In this document: piece by piece, positions 1 to 11,639 of the stretch
Layout of the letters: every line of letters begins with the position of its first letter
Numbering within the stretch: the first letter of the stretch is position 1
Assembly: GCF_921293095.1 (NCBI RefSeq)
Contig: NC_060249.1
Span: 75,465,907 to 75,529,906 of the forward strand
Length of the DNA: 64,000 nucleotides
DNA from: Ischnura elegans
Lineage: Eukaryota > Arthropoda > Insecta > Odonata > Coenagrionidae
Direction: 5' to 3'
Made by a program: the position numbers and the translations under genes
The notes under the pieces: generated by a model
What the model saw: the letters and a program-made list of their open reading frames with translations, nothing else
The model's database searches: none
Told to the model about the DNA's origin: nothing

Positions 1-957
1 AAGAAACTTGTGAAAAAAATAATATAAAGAGCTACGGTTAACCTTATGGCTCAGAGATGTTTGTGGATCGGTTTTCAATGTAGGACAATATTTTTTTTTA
101 GTGTTCTAAAAAATCAATATTTTTAATTAAAATGAGCATAGGGAGTCCTAAATAGGTATGTATTACATTTGAAAAATAGGTTTAATGATTGCGTAAATTT
201 TTATCGTGAACAAGCGACAACAATTGTGTAAGTAATTTTGTAATATTTCCCGGTGATATTTTTATAAAAATTTTTGAGGAAATATTTTACCGCGTGCACC
301 TATTATTAGAAAAGTATTAGATCAACTCCTATATAATTAAAACACACATGAAATTTTTTTAAACTAGTTATGACCTCTGGTAAAAATAATTTTGATTTTA
401 TCTACCCCATTGTAGTTTGTAAATGCATAATAGAAATATCCGAATAAAAAATACCAAAGTCTTTATTCTCCCAGTTTTAAATTTCTGACAGGTATAGAGC
501 TAAGGCTAGCTGTCCATCGAACAAGCAATTGTTGTACATGCCAACTTTCCCAACCCACCTTCAAAGAGATTCACCCACGCGCCAGACTTACGCAGACCGC
601 ATTCTCAATGCGTAGCAGGAAGATAAGAACTCTTCTCATCCCTTTCTTGAATCACGATACGCATCGTATTGTGATGCAAACACGCACATATTCACTGCAT
701 CCAACATAGTTATCGGGAGGACTATAGGAGGGAATCTGTTCGCACCTGCTCACTGCCTGAATACGCAATCCATTCATTTCCATGTCTCTTTATACGTCGA
801 GGAAGTTTTTACACGACGCATGATTAAAACGACGGCAATTTCACGCCAAAATTCTCTTAGAAACGAGGTAAAAAAGCATAAACACGGTTCTCGTCGGGCA
901 CGTTTTCCGAGTACGCAATACCAAAGACAATTTTTTATTTTTTATTGGTAAGAGCAA
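1..957. other. AT-rich stretch, nothing recognised
   Basis: I see no coding homology, no clear inverted repeat and no RNA gene here. It is ordinary AT-rich intergenic or repeat-derived DNA. Confidence 0.5.
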
Positions 958-1054
958 AACACTATAATGCAGCAAATGTCAACAGGCTTGGACAAAAAAA
1001 GTAAGCGAGGAAGATAAAAATATTGAAGAAGTGAAAGAGTTTTGTTACGAATAA

Positions 1055-1560
1055 AACCGAATTACCAACGATGGACGAAGTAAGAAAGAAATTGTCAGTA
1101 GAATAACGCTCTTGAAGAGGGCTTTCTACAAAAAGAATAATCTTCTTGCTTTTGAGAATACAAGCACAGAAGCAAGGAAACAATTCATTAGATGCTACAT
1201 ATTGAGCATGTTTCTCTATAGAAGCGAAGCTAGCCGTCGACATCAATTCAATTTATTTTTCAATATTCAACATAATTCAATATTCAACAGCAGCAGAGAG
1301 GTCAAGAGTGGAAGCATTCGAAATGTGGCGCTACCGAAGAATGTAAAAGATACAATGGACTGAACGAGTAAGTGAAAAGGACGTGCTAAGAAGAGTGGGA
1401 AAAAAGAGAAGTATTTTGAAAACCTTATGGAGAAGACGGGTCAACTTAGCTGGCCACATTTAGTATGAGGTATGATGGCGTGATGAAAACAATTGCCTCG
1501 CAAACGAAAAACAGGCTAGTGGATAGGAGAGCTGTGCCAAACTAACCCTAGGATTGTTGA
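1055..1560 (+). pseudogene. Non-LTR retrotransposon (LINE) fragment, C-terminal end of reverse transcriptase
   Basis: Broken reading frames on the plus strand carry the typical post-catalytic end of an endonuclease/reverse-transcriptase LINE. There is an ITNDGRSKKEIVSRI-like stretch near 1065-1105, then RAFYKKNNLL and ARKQFIRCYILSMFLYRSE (about 1118-1230). After a frame change comes VEAFEMWRYRRM (about 1310-1345), then WTERVSEKDVLRRVGKKR and a RRRVNLAGHI block up to about 1470. In-frame stops at about 1346 and 1468 and the lack of upstream RT motifs show it is a dead, 5'-truncated copy. The block order matches the region after the RT domain in LINEs annotated as endonuclease-reverse transcriptase. 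The exact clade cannot be fixed without a search. The non-homologous segment near 1230-1300 may be a small insertion. Confidence 0.75.
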
Positions 1561-3230
1561 CTAACGATGATGGTGATGTAAATATTAGGTTCTTCTTTCA
1601 TTCATAAAATATTCATCGTGTATGTGCAAGTTCACATATTATCATTCATGCGATTATTCGATTTAAAAAAAATTATTAACGAACCTAATTTTTACTATTC
1701 TCATGATTCTTGCTGTATATCGATAACTGCATCGGTTATTTTGGCAAAACGACTTATTAATCATTGTTTCTTATGTTTTAACAAGTGAGGCCATAAGAGT
1801 TTGTGGAAAATTGCTGTTTGTCGATGCGGCACGTAAAAAATCATTTCATACCCATTCTTTATATTGACCTGCAATCTTGAATGTCTTAAGAGGAGAAATA
1901 CGTTTCAAGCGCATATTTATGTAACCTATTTGTCACGATGTAATATGCAACCAAAACTTGTTCGGAAAAAGCATAATTTTGAACGCTGAGAATATTTTGC
2001 GAGACTTTCATGTTTTTTATAATCTTAATTTTTCCGTTAACAACATATAACTATAATTGGTAGTTGAAATAACTTGTTGTAACTTTCTTTGTTGAAAATC
2101 GCCATTTTTGCATGGATAAATGTTTTTCTTAATTATTTTTTATTGCATTTATATATTTGATGTTTATGTGAAATCGCATTTGTGTACTGGTTTTGTGTAT
2201 GTAAAAGTATTTTCTAATCAATTCGAGTTGACACTCAATACACGCCATTTCTATGCGTATAGCTTAAAAACATCAACCTTGGATTCAGCACCACGTGTTA
2301 TCGCCAGATCAATACCGAATCGATCTTTAGAGGTAACTGACACATCTATCGCCTAGTTAACTGCTCATAAATTTTGGGAATAATGCTGTTTTTTAAACTT
2401 TCTTAGTATTCCTTATTTGAAAAGCAGCAGCATAGTGGTATCTTGGACAGAAATATTATGGAGAACGTGAATACGATAAGACAGCAGGGTAGGGTGTCGT
2501 CTTAGCCCCAAGAGAAGAGTTTGGCAAACCGGTCTCCAAGAGGATAAATAAACTAATTTTAGAAGGCCGCATTTAGAGTTAATGATGTGTTAAAAGGTTC
2601 AAATTAAGAAGAACAATAAACATATGTTAGAAGGGTACATTCAACTTCGCCGAATGAATGGGGCGAGTCTATTTTTAGCCTCATCGGAAATCTTCTGAGA
2701 CAGACGCATTGATGACACGAAACAAGAACTGTGAATGGAATGATACATCTGCGATGAGCCGAATTGGTTCTCATAGCTTCTTAAAAACGCCATGTATTCA
2801 GAAAAGAAACTCATTTTCATCAATCTGTAGCATTACTCGCAGCGAAACCCTCAAATCCAAATATGTAGAAATGACGCTATGAAGAGTGCGTTCGATTTAA
2901 AACTAGCCCCCTTGAGAAATACTCCGAATGAATGAAAAAAATATTTAAAAAATAATTTTCACTGCATAAACTGGTGTTATGATCGATGAAATTAATTATA
3001 AATAAGGTAACAATGTCGTTTAAGATTCATTCAGTAAATTCCGCAAATCATCATTTTGTATACTAATGATGTAATTAAATAATTTTTGTCGCTTGAGTAC
3101 TGCTCCTTTTCTCGTCGTATTTATTCTATTCCCATAGCATTGCCGTTGCTGTCTCTTTAAGTTTAACTGGAAGGTATTTTCTAGGTACTAGGTATTTTCT
3201 AGGTGGTTACTTATTTTATCATTCGCTAAT
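1561..3230. other. Intergenic stretch without recognisable genes
   Basis: AT-rich DNA with only short chance open frames. A short tandem duplication of a GGTATTTTCTAGGT motif lies near 3173-3204. Nothing else is supportable. Confidence 0.4.
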
Positions 3231-3384
3231 CCCATACAAAAAAATCTGTGCTGCGACTGCACTAAATCTGCACTGTAACTGGACTAAACTCTGTGTTTAG
3301 CACAGTCACAGTACACTTTTCTGTACTAGACTGTACTATGGCAGCTAGAATTTGAGAAGAACTGTACTTTAACAGTGCTGGATC

Positions 3385-3640
3385 ACTGTGCTTGAACTGT
3401 GCTAGAGCTCAGACTGCACTTTGACTGGGCTGGGTAACATGACTGGAGCTGTACTATGGCTCAAACTGGACTGTGACTGGGTTGGGTAACTGGACTGGAA
3501 CTGTACTATAGCTCAAACTGGACTGTGACTGGGCTAGAAAACATGACTGGAAGTGTACTGTGGCTAAAAGTGGACTGTGACTGGGCTGGGTAACATGACT
3601 GGATCTGTACTATGGCTCAAACCACTGCGACAGGCATAAA
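3385..3640. repeat. Tandem repeat, about 52-bp unit rich in CTGTGACTGG
   Basis: Four to five degenerate copies of a unit reading roughly CATGACTGGA-(G/T)CTGTACTATGG-CTCAAACTGGACTGTG follow one another (for example at 3438, 3491, 3541 and 3594). They are subterminal inside the 3231-6733 element. Confidence 0.7.
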
Positions 3641-4959
3641 ACTCTATGGCGACAGGGCTGCCCTATCCTCTGAGCGGGGCTGGACTTAAACTAGTCATTG
3701 ACAGGAGAAAGTATTTCCTATATTATTTCATATTACGATCAACTATCATTTCCATGAGAATATGAATGCGTAAATTATATAAAAATTTATGTTGACATTA
3801 CAGCGGCAATGCATAGCTCCAGCTTGCTTATTAGTTTGGTAAAGTATGGTCAAAAGAACAACTTCCGCCGATACTCAGCCATCTTTGTTAGAGCATTGGT
3901 TGGCATTGGTGTTGAACCGGTTGTAACATTACTTGTTTACGTGATCTGAATTCTACGCTGTACGATGGATACGTCGATGTAAGATCGACGCTAAGAACAT
4001 AAAGAAGTGAACTTTACTTCAATTACATCAAAATTAGCTACTTAGCCGGGAATTGTTCTTGCGGGTGAAGTGATATCGTCGATTTTGCTAAAATCCGTGT
4101 GGTTCGCGATGAATCAACTTTCCACGATTGATTTCGACGACTCGCAATCTACTCCTTGCGAAGCACGAGAGAGTTGAAAAAAGACATATCTTTATTTATA
4201 CTCTGCTGCTGGAGGTAAGTACTCAACTTCTCTAAAATTAAATTCAGACAAACTTAAACAGTCAAATTTTGAAGTAACACTTTATTAGATATCAGTATGT
4301 AATGTTTTTTCCTTTTAATTTCAGGAAGGAAGCCAAAGAGGCAAATGAATTGAGCGGCCATGCCTTAACAAGACTTTCATTTTTATGTTTATAATCATGA
4401 GTATATTTGTATTTAATAAATTTCTTTTATTTTCATATCTCATTGTCATTTATTGTGCTCCACGGCGTTAATACTGAAACTTCATCAACAAAAACTATCG
4501 AGGTGGGCATATTTGTGGCAACTAGACAAATAGCACTGAAGTAAATTTAGGTGGTTTTTATGTTGAGTGCCCGTTGATGTGCAGAATAGGATTTGTCAAT
4601 TTTTCTCATAGAACCTAAGTGCTTCGATAGCAATATTTTTAGTACCATAAACTTTGTTCGTATTAAGGAAGTGGAACGTAACAAATTCAGTGAGTGTCTG
4701 TTAGGAATATGGTTTATCTTTCCTTAGACTAGTTAACATTCGAATGAGTGTAGTCGTTTTGGCCACTGTTATCTCTTTGCGGTTTTCTGATTGGATCAGG
4801 CAACCAATCTTCAAACACCCAAAAAGGGAACTATATATCTCTGCTAATTGGCCTATCTTGATTTAATTCTGCTTCTTGTTTTCAATAAGATATATGTACA
4901 GGGAATGCAATAGCCACATCAAGACTCAATTATTGATTCATGGAAAGAGTATTACAGTA

Positions 4960-5160
4960 AAAACTGCTATGGCAGCTGCACTGTGGCTGTGCTATGGCAA
5001 CTGCACTATGACTGTGCTAAGGCAACTGTACTCTGACTGTGCTATGACAACTCCACTGTGACTGTGCTATGGCAACTCCACTGTGACTGTGCTATGACAA
5101 CTCCACTGTGACTGTACTATGGCAACTGCACTCTGACCGTGCTATATCTGTACTGTGATG
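4960..5160. repeat. Tandem repeat, 25-27 bp unit CTATGGCAACTGCACTGTGA
   Basis: About seven to eight imperfect copies of a short unit (CTATGGCAACTGCACTGTGA plus CTGTG) run in tandem. It is the same compositional family as the 3.4-kb repeat and lies just left of the nested Harbinger element. Confidence 0.75.
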
Positions 5161-5216
5161 TTTCAATTCAAGTGCAGTTTAAGTAGAGTCACAGTACAGC
5201 CCTTTTAGCACAGTTA

Positions 5217-6685
5217 AGCCGATGTCCCACGGTCAAATTTGCGTCAAAATATTTTGATCAAAATTTTTGTCCAAAAATTTTGATGCAAATATTTTGATAC
5301 AACTGGACTGGGGGTGTCCCACGATGCATCTCATTTTGATCAAAAACAAACGAAAGACGATATTTATGTAAACAACTAGGAAACTTGTGGAGGTGGAGGA
5401 TTCTTTCTTTTTAAGCAGGCGAAATTGTTTGAACAGGCCTCTTGAACATTAAAGATGCGAAAAAAAGAAAACAGAAGGAATGCTGAACTTGGCCTTGGCT
5501 GGAAAAGGGGTATGAAAGCGTTGGAATAAGCATGCTAAACATGTTGGAGAAGGAGTTGGTCGCCGATGTTCCCGTTTATTATCGATAATAATTGACGACA
5601 AGTCAGGATATTTTCATGTCCCTTATCAGCAAGGTTGAGGGCAGAATAAAACGCCAGGATACAAACGTGAGGCAGTTTATTCCCGCGAGGAAAATGTTAT
5701 TAATAAATGATGGACATTGTGGTTGAGGAGATGTTATGAATAGTGCTGTAAGCGTGCATTTAAATCACATTTTTCTCTCCTAATCTAGCAGTTTCTAAAA
5801 TAAAGTCCTTATATCCTATAATCATAGTAATAGAAACGGGCAGCTGTAGTGTTTCACAGGTGTACAATCGTCAGTTCATACTAGTCATTTCTCCAGCTGC
5901 TCGCTCGCATTGTATGCCTTCCATAAAGCGTAAAATTCGGCCTGGATACCTTAAGTAAATCTTTTATTATTTCCAAAACATCCCTCCTGGTATTGCGATT
6001 CTAAAGATCGCTTTCTTTCTATTTAAGATCAACTGATTATTACGGATTTCCTATTTGAGAGCTTCCATCGCCTATCACTAAGACAAATTTTTGCTCATAG
6101 TTACCTTTAAGGCCACACCAGGCATTGAAATAGACGATCACGAACGTATATATATATTTGAAATAATGTTTTGTGAATTCACTTCGTGGTATGGTGATAT
6201 TATAAATTTAAAACTAAACCTTTTAGTATTCCATACAATACTAATGAAAAAACTCAACCGGTTTCGATCTTTTCAGGTCCTTATCTAGAGGTTTACGATT
6301 AAGATAACGACCTGAAAAGGTGGAAACCGGTTGGGTTTTTAATGCATACTGTGTGGAATACAACAAAGTTTATTTTTGTGTCCATAAATATACATAATTA
6401 TTAATTAAAATACTCATGCAGACGATAAATAAGTTTAACGTATTTGGCCTGTGTGTCAGCGCTTGGCGATGCTTTTTTGTCAAAGGCCCTGTGATTGGTT
6501 GGTTTCATCCAATTGGATGAAAATTTAGAACCTGTCCTATCCATTTGTACAAATCGGTGATTTGTACAAACGATAGGACCAAAAGCCAGTTGGACAAAAT
6601 TTTGACCGTGGGACAGGGTGCGCGTCAGTTGCATCAAATTTTGATCAAAATATTTTGACGCAAATTTGACCGTGGGACATCGGCT
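5217..6685. mobile_element. PIF/Harbinger-type element, defective, 50-bp perfect TIRs, TTA duplication
   Basis: The ends are AGCCGATGTCCCACGGTCAA at 5217 and its exact reverse complement ending at 6685. About 50 bp are identical between the two ends. TTA flanks both sides (5214-5216 and 6686-6688), the 3-bp duplication known for PIF/Harbinger transposons. A plus-strand remnant at 5613-5702 reads MSLISKVEGRI followed by KRQDTNVRQFIPA, which resembles the N-terminal part of Harbinger (DDE_Tnp_4) transposases. No DDE catalytic core remains. The element has inserted inside the right terminal region of the older 3231-6733 element. Its internal hairpin at 6246-6340 is listed separately. Confidence 0.85.
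6246..6340. repeat. Inverted repeat, about 32-bp arms
   Basis: The arm AACTCAACCGGTTTCGATCT...TTTTCAGGTC (6246-6279) is mirrored by 6309-6340, with a few mismatches. It lies within the Harbinger-type element. Confidence 0.75.
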
Positions 6686-6733
6686 TTACAGTGCAGCTTT
6701 AGTACAGCCACAGCACAGATTTTTTTGTATGGG

Positions 6734-8490
6734 ATGTTTTAAAGATGATTCATTGGAACTTCCATCATAAATTTCAGGACAGGTAATTTGTAAACGACAA
6801 CGAAAGGGAAATATTTTATTTAACTTCACTAAGGCGTTCTCTTTTCTATACTAACTACACATATAATTAAAAAAATACACAAACGCTCAAATAATTGTGG
6901 AGCATGGGTAAACATAAAGCATGTTGCAGAAAATCACTCATATCCATGGCAAGAAATGACTTTTAAGCCAGAAGAAATACCAACGGTACTAAGAGGAGGA
7001 ATTTTAATGTCAAATTGCGTAGCGAACTCCTATAATTAACTTCCGAGAAGGAAATTCCACGGACAATTACGATTGCACAACACAAATACTACTAAAATAA
7101 GAATCTAGCTACTGTATAGGTAGTAACAAAAATTAAATAAAAATATCTACCAAGAAAAATATAGGTTGGTCAAAAAATACTGATTTTTCAAGATTATCCA
7201 ATAATTATTTTCCATTGTATTTCATTATTCGTTCAATTTCATTTTTCGTGAGCCATATGCATGTGGCACACTTTTTTGACCTCTGGAAGACAACTAAATA
7301 GCAATTTAACTCCGAATAATCTAAATATTATGGACGCAAAGTGACGATCTTATCTATAAAAAATCTATTGATTAACTTGTCAAAATCAAACCCAAGCATC
7401 CTTTTCCACATGGATGTCTAATTAGTTCATCACTACAGAACTTCGAGGCTCCCATAATATTTTTACCCCTTAGAAATTGCGACGCAATCTTTGGCTCCTA
7501 GGTAGAGCTATTATGCAAATCTCTTGTGCTCCTACGGTCGTAGGAAGGAGTTGAAAGAGTTATGGCAGGTAATTACAATTACATTACACAATCACAAGTC
7601 CGTTTGAAAATGAAAATGGGGAAACTAAACATCCGATGCATTGAAATTTGTTGATGACTGATTTGTTTACGCCGTTTACTTTTCATTGATGCAAAATAAT
7701 AATTGATTATAATTAATTTATATAGTAATAATAATCATCGCAAAAATCATCAATTTATAACCTGATACCCTGTGCATTCAGTTGCAATGCATTTGAGACT
7801 TTCACAGATGTATTAAAGAATTTCCATCAATACAATTGCAGGGAATATATATCGTCACATCATTTTTGTATTTATATGCATATATACTATGACGGATGTA
7901 TCTCAATACGGTGAGTGTAACGTAATCGACACTATAAAAAGCCTAACTTGGTCTGAAATTTAAAGGAATGATATGAAGATGTTAAATGACATATTGCACA
8001 CAAAAATTTTATAATGGCTGGACAGAAAAGTTATGGATATCTAATGGTAATTTCCAGGTTCAATTCCACTTGAGTTATTATTTTTATCATCTCTAAAATG
8101 TTTGGCTCAGATTAATTGCTGGCCATTACTGCTTTTATACCGTTATTTCAGTTGAAAATTTAGAGTTTTTATGCGATATTTTTTACAGCAATTCCTCATG
8201 AGAAAGGAGAGATTTCTTTGAACTCAAGACTTCAAACATAAGCTTCGCTCAATCACAGAAACAAAATAATAATAAATTTACGTCACCGTTGTAAATCCAT
8301 AAATCTGCATGGCTGAAGTCAAGATAGATAAAATATATGCACAATTCTATGCATAAATGTGTGAGGTAAAGTTACATCAAGGCTCACAATTTTAATAATA
8401 TGTATTTAAAATATATAAAATTAAGCTGGCTTCATATGCAGCAGCCAATACGAACTTAGATTAAAACGTTTCCTATAGATATTCTAAAAT
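6734..8490. other. AT-rich stretch without recognisable genes
   Basis: Only short frames and no homology I can name. I see no long inverted or direct repeats. Confidence 0.4.
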
Positions 8491-9180
8491 ACTAACAAAG
8501 CATTTTGTGGTCTGAAATAGTTTGATTTTTTTGAATGGAAAATGAGGTGCTATTTTTATTTCTTCGAAAATTTTGTTGCATAGGATAGAGGCAGTGAGAG
8601 CTAGAGTACCTGCTGATTAGAGAGGACATTTTTTCTTGAACGGGTGAGGTGATGCTGGTAGGAAGAATTGGGATGAGATTGGCAAAAGGTTGATTTAACG
8701 AAGCAGACACACGTATGGAGATATATATAGAAAGGAAGAGTGAGGATTTTGGATTAAGCTAAGAAGGTTTTGCCTATGGTGCGAATTGGGACATGATGCA
8801 TGGCCTTGATCATTTGTTTTTGAGCTGAAAAATCTTTTAGCAGTTCCCTCAAAACAGGATACCATCGAAATATGGGGATGGGTTTTTGCATAAGTGACCC
8901 TTTTCAGAGTATCAAATGACACTTTAAGACACAACTTCCTGAATGTGCCCACAGAAATTTTGTTGATAGCTACTTGTATGTGAGGTGCCCAATCGAGGTC
9001 GTTAGAGATTAAGAGCCCTAGGAACTATGTTGTAGTCACTTCAATGAGGCGATTAATGTTATTTATGTGAGGGATTAGGTCATGCTTTTGTTAGATTTTG
9101 TGAAGAAATTGGAGAGTTTTCTCATCATTAACTATAAGATTGTTCATATTGTACCAGTGATGTATTATTCCCATTAAAAT
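8490..9180 (-). pseudogene. Non-LTR retrotransposon fragment (CR1/Jockey-like), end of reverse transcriptase
   Basis: Read on the minus strand, broken frames give FLGLLISNDLDWAPHIQVA-like text (around 9020-8965). This is followed by INKISVGTFRKLCLKVSFDT and YAKTHPHISMVS (8960-8860), then AKRFF and CRQNLLSLIQNPHSSFLYI-like text (to about 8715). This is the fixed order seen after RT motif C in CR1/Jockey LINEs (FLGLxIDxxLxWxxHI, then FxLRKL, then hPhixYGI). Internal stops and frame changes show it is inactive, and no catalytic YADD or LFADD motif is present. Confidence 0.7.
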
Positions 9181-9235
9181 CAGATTGATTGAGTAACTAT
9201 TTTTGCTTGCACTTTATACTGTAGGTAATTATGGT

Positions 9236-9508
9236 CAGTGTCGTAACTTTGGGGGGAGATGAGGGGAATAGATCCCCCCCCCCCAAGCCTCAGAGAAAAA
9301 AATTATTTTTTAAAAATATTGCCTAGTTTTGATATATAATAACTGCATCTCCTTTAAGTTAAATTTTAAGTACCAAAATGATGTAAAATGCATTTCCAGG
9401 CATATCATTTTTCAAAAATTTTCTCGGACCCCGATTGCTTGGGGGGGGGGGGGGTCGCCCACTAGGCTCCTCACCCCCCCTCAAAGCATATTCCTAGTTA
9501 CGCCACTG
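9236..9508. mobile_element. hAT-like MITE, 273 bp
   Basis: The left end is CAGTGTCGTAACTTTGGGGG and the right end is CTAGTTACGCCACTG, forming short TIRs of the CAGTGGCG type. The flanking 8-mers are ATTATGGT and ATGATGGT (7 of 8 identical), which fits hAT 8-bp duplications. There is a G-run near the right end (9440-9453). No coding capacity. Confidence 0.75.
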
Positions 9509-9952
9509 ATGATGGTGAAGGTGCCTTTGGCATAAATAATGGTTTTACAGTTAGACAGAAGATCATTTTTGCCTCCAACATCGCGGTGCTATCAGAATCT
9601 TATTTCAGCTTCAATTTAGAAAGATAACTATGGTATCACCACTTCTTCAGCAGAAAAAATTGCACCTTCACCCTTGCTTTCTCGGACATATTTAAGATCT
9701 TCAAAAGATATTTTCATCGGAAGAAAACTTCTGGTTAAAAGGAATTGTATCTAGATAAGAGTAAAACCTATTATTGTTCAGACATTTTTTCGGATTAAAG
9801 GGAGGAGATAAACCTAAAGAGAAGGCATAAAAGCAGCTTGATGGGCAAAAACAATTTTGACCCGAAACATGTCATCAGATTTGCTGTATTTTTCTTTTGG
9901 TGTTTGATAGTATGTGTACATGTGACTACGTAGGTTTCCGCGGTGTCGAGGT

Positions 9953-10078
9953 CCCAATGTCTCCATTCTTCCGGTGCTACAGGGTCGGCTGTTGGTTTAA
10001 GACAACAGTTTCTTCTGGCAATGCTGCCAGCATTGCCAGAAGACCGAGGTAGCAACGGAAATATGGAGACATTGGAGT
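9953..10078. repeat. Compound inverted repeat with a 16-bp inner hairpin
   Basis: The outer arms CAATGTCTCCATTCTTCCGG (9955-9990) and its degenerate complement (10043-10075) enclose a hairpin. The inner hairpin is TCTTCTGGCAATGCTG, one base, then its complement (about 10009-10041). It is probably a transposon remnant. Confidence 0.65.
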
Positions 10079-10085
10079 AAGAATT

Positions 10086-10152
10086 AATGAATGAACGAAT
10101 GAACGAATTTGAACGAACGAAAACGAACGACTGATGAAGAATGAACGAATAA
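10086..10152. repeat. Degenerate GAAC/GAAT simple repeat
   Basis: A run of AATGAACGAATGAACGAA-type tetranucleotides. Confidence 0.8.
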
Positions 10153-10279
10153 ATTTAAAACAGAATAAGAGGATGCAGATTTATCATCAAAAGGCAATAC
10201 TTCTGATACTGAATTGGACCGTATATAATGCTCTCACAGCTGCAGCGTAAAATTATAGTGACGGATAAATGCATGAACC

Positions 10280-10742
10280 TAAAACGCGATGAACACCCTC
10301 TGAGCACTGCCTACCATACTCAAAGACTTTCCTTTTCGATTTTCCCTCGTTGTGGTGGTTTCATTTCGGGGAAAGACTGTGGGAGAGGCAACCTTTCTCA
10401 AAGTTGACGTTTTGTTGGTGTCGTGCCCTGCTCCGATATTTGGGAACCCACCTGGGGACGGTCCTATCGTGCTTGTTATCTCTGTCGATTCGTGAGAGAC
10501 AGGGGTCCCCATACGTAATCGTCAACTCAATCGGCCTCCGGCTCCAATCTCGTGATCTTCCCGGCTTCTTGTTGTCTCTTTCTCGACCCCGGACACACGT
10601 CAGGAATTCTTTCTTCACACGGCTGAACATCTCCATTCCCCAAAACAGTGAGCTGGGGTTACGAGCTACTAAGATGAGGTACCACCGCCACTCAGTGGGT
10701 AAAAGCAAAGCATTAACTCCACTTATTCTTTTAAATGGTTGA
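10280..10742. other. GC-richer segment with overlapping open frames on both strands, unclassified
   Basis: This segment is clearly more GC-rich than its surroundings and stays open on both strands (130 codons plus, 115 codons minus). Neither product resembles a family I know. Open frames on opposite strands of a GC-rich tract are usually compositional. It could be part of a transposable element. Confidence 0.35.
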
Positions 10743-11639
10743 AAAATACTAATTAATCAAGATAAATGTTTTTTTTTATAAATAAGTGAATTTGGAAAAT
10801 AATCGGATATGTTTGCCAATGCACACATCATTGAATACTTATCGTTGAATTGGTGCTTCTATTGCACCATTTATGTAGAATTATTTTTAAATCATTGCAT
10901 ATTTGCATTAAAAATAACCTAGTTTGAGGCTAAAATTTGTAGATGCAAAATATCATCGTGTTGGACTTAATCGCTTTTGGCTAAAATTGTTGCCTAAAAC
11001 TTCTCCAGTATTTATCTAGTGACTCAGACGATTCTAAATCATTATTTACTATTATGATTAGCATAATTTATATACACAACAACGTTATTTTTTTCGCTCT
11101 TTGGTGGAATGGAGCGCATGATTCTCGGAATATGTTGCAATACAAATACGTATATCTTCGGAGGAAATAGCGATAAGATCAATATAAGATTACATAAAGT
11201 TCTATTAAATAAGGAAATCCCATAAACACTTTTAAAATGAAACAAATGTGAAATTAAATAATAAGGAATTGCAATAATACTAATAGATGGATATGAAGTA
11301 CTACGATAGGTCTAAGAGCCATACATGGCTTAAACGTTAAACCTCTCCCTCATTTCGGGGAAAGGTGGATAGTCTCTCTCCCTATATCCTCCACTGATAA
11401 TTGCTTCAAAGATATAGTAATTGTTGAATGAAGAGAATGCACTTCAAGCCAAAAGAGTTACATCATCTTATAAATGGCCCATAATGTTCTTGTAAAATAT
11501 TTTGATGAACATTATACACCATTCGTAGAATAATAAACAATTAGATTTTTTCTCCTCTTATCTTGGCTTCATTTAATTAAAGACAAAATAAATCTTGGAG
11601 TATGGGTAATTAAAGCACTTTCATTCATCAAAGCACAAA
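10743..11639. other. AT-rich stretch without recognisable genes
   Basis: No supported feature. Confidence 0.4.

Larger units (their letters stand above)
3231..6733. mobile_element. Non-autonomous DNA transposon with about 47-bp terminal inverted repeats, split by a Harbinger element
   Basis: The left end starts CCCATACAAAAAAATCTGTG (3231) and the right end is its reverse complement, ending at 6733. About 47 bp match with roughly six differences. The flanking bases read AT on both sides, so a 2-bp AT duplication is possible. The interior holds CTGTGACTGG/CTATGGCAACT-type tandem repeats at 3360-3640 and 4960-5160, some sharing motifs with the termini. A GTAAGTA donor-like site at 4214 and a polypyrimidine-plus-CAG acceptor at about 4324 bracket a possible small intron, followed by AATAAA at about 4417. 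That hints at a formerly transcribed internal segment. No transposase belonging to this element is readable. The superfamily is unassigned; AT duplications occur in ISL2EU-type Harbinger relatives, but this is only suggestive. Confidence 0.65.

Noticed and set aside
4180..4440. Real two-exon gene inside the 3231-6733 element
   Set aside because: Donor, acceptor and AATAAA look plausible, but the frames are very short (ending at about 4158 and 4392) with no homology.
10350..10742. 130-codon plus-strand open frame with a 115-codon frame opposite
   Set aside because: Both strands are open because the segment is GC-rich. Neither product shows a known domain or splice context.
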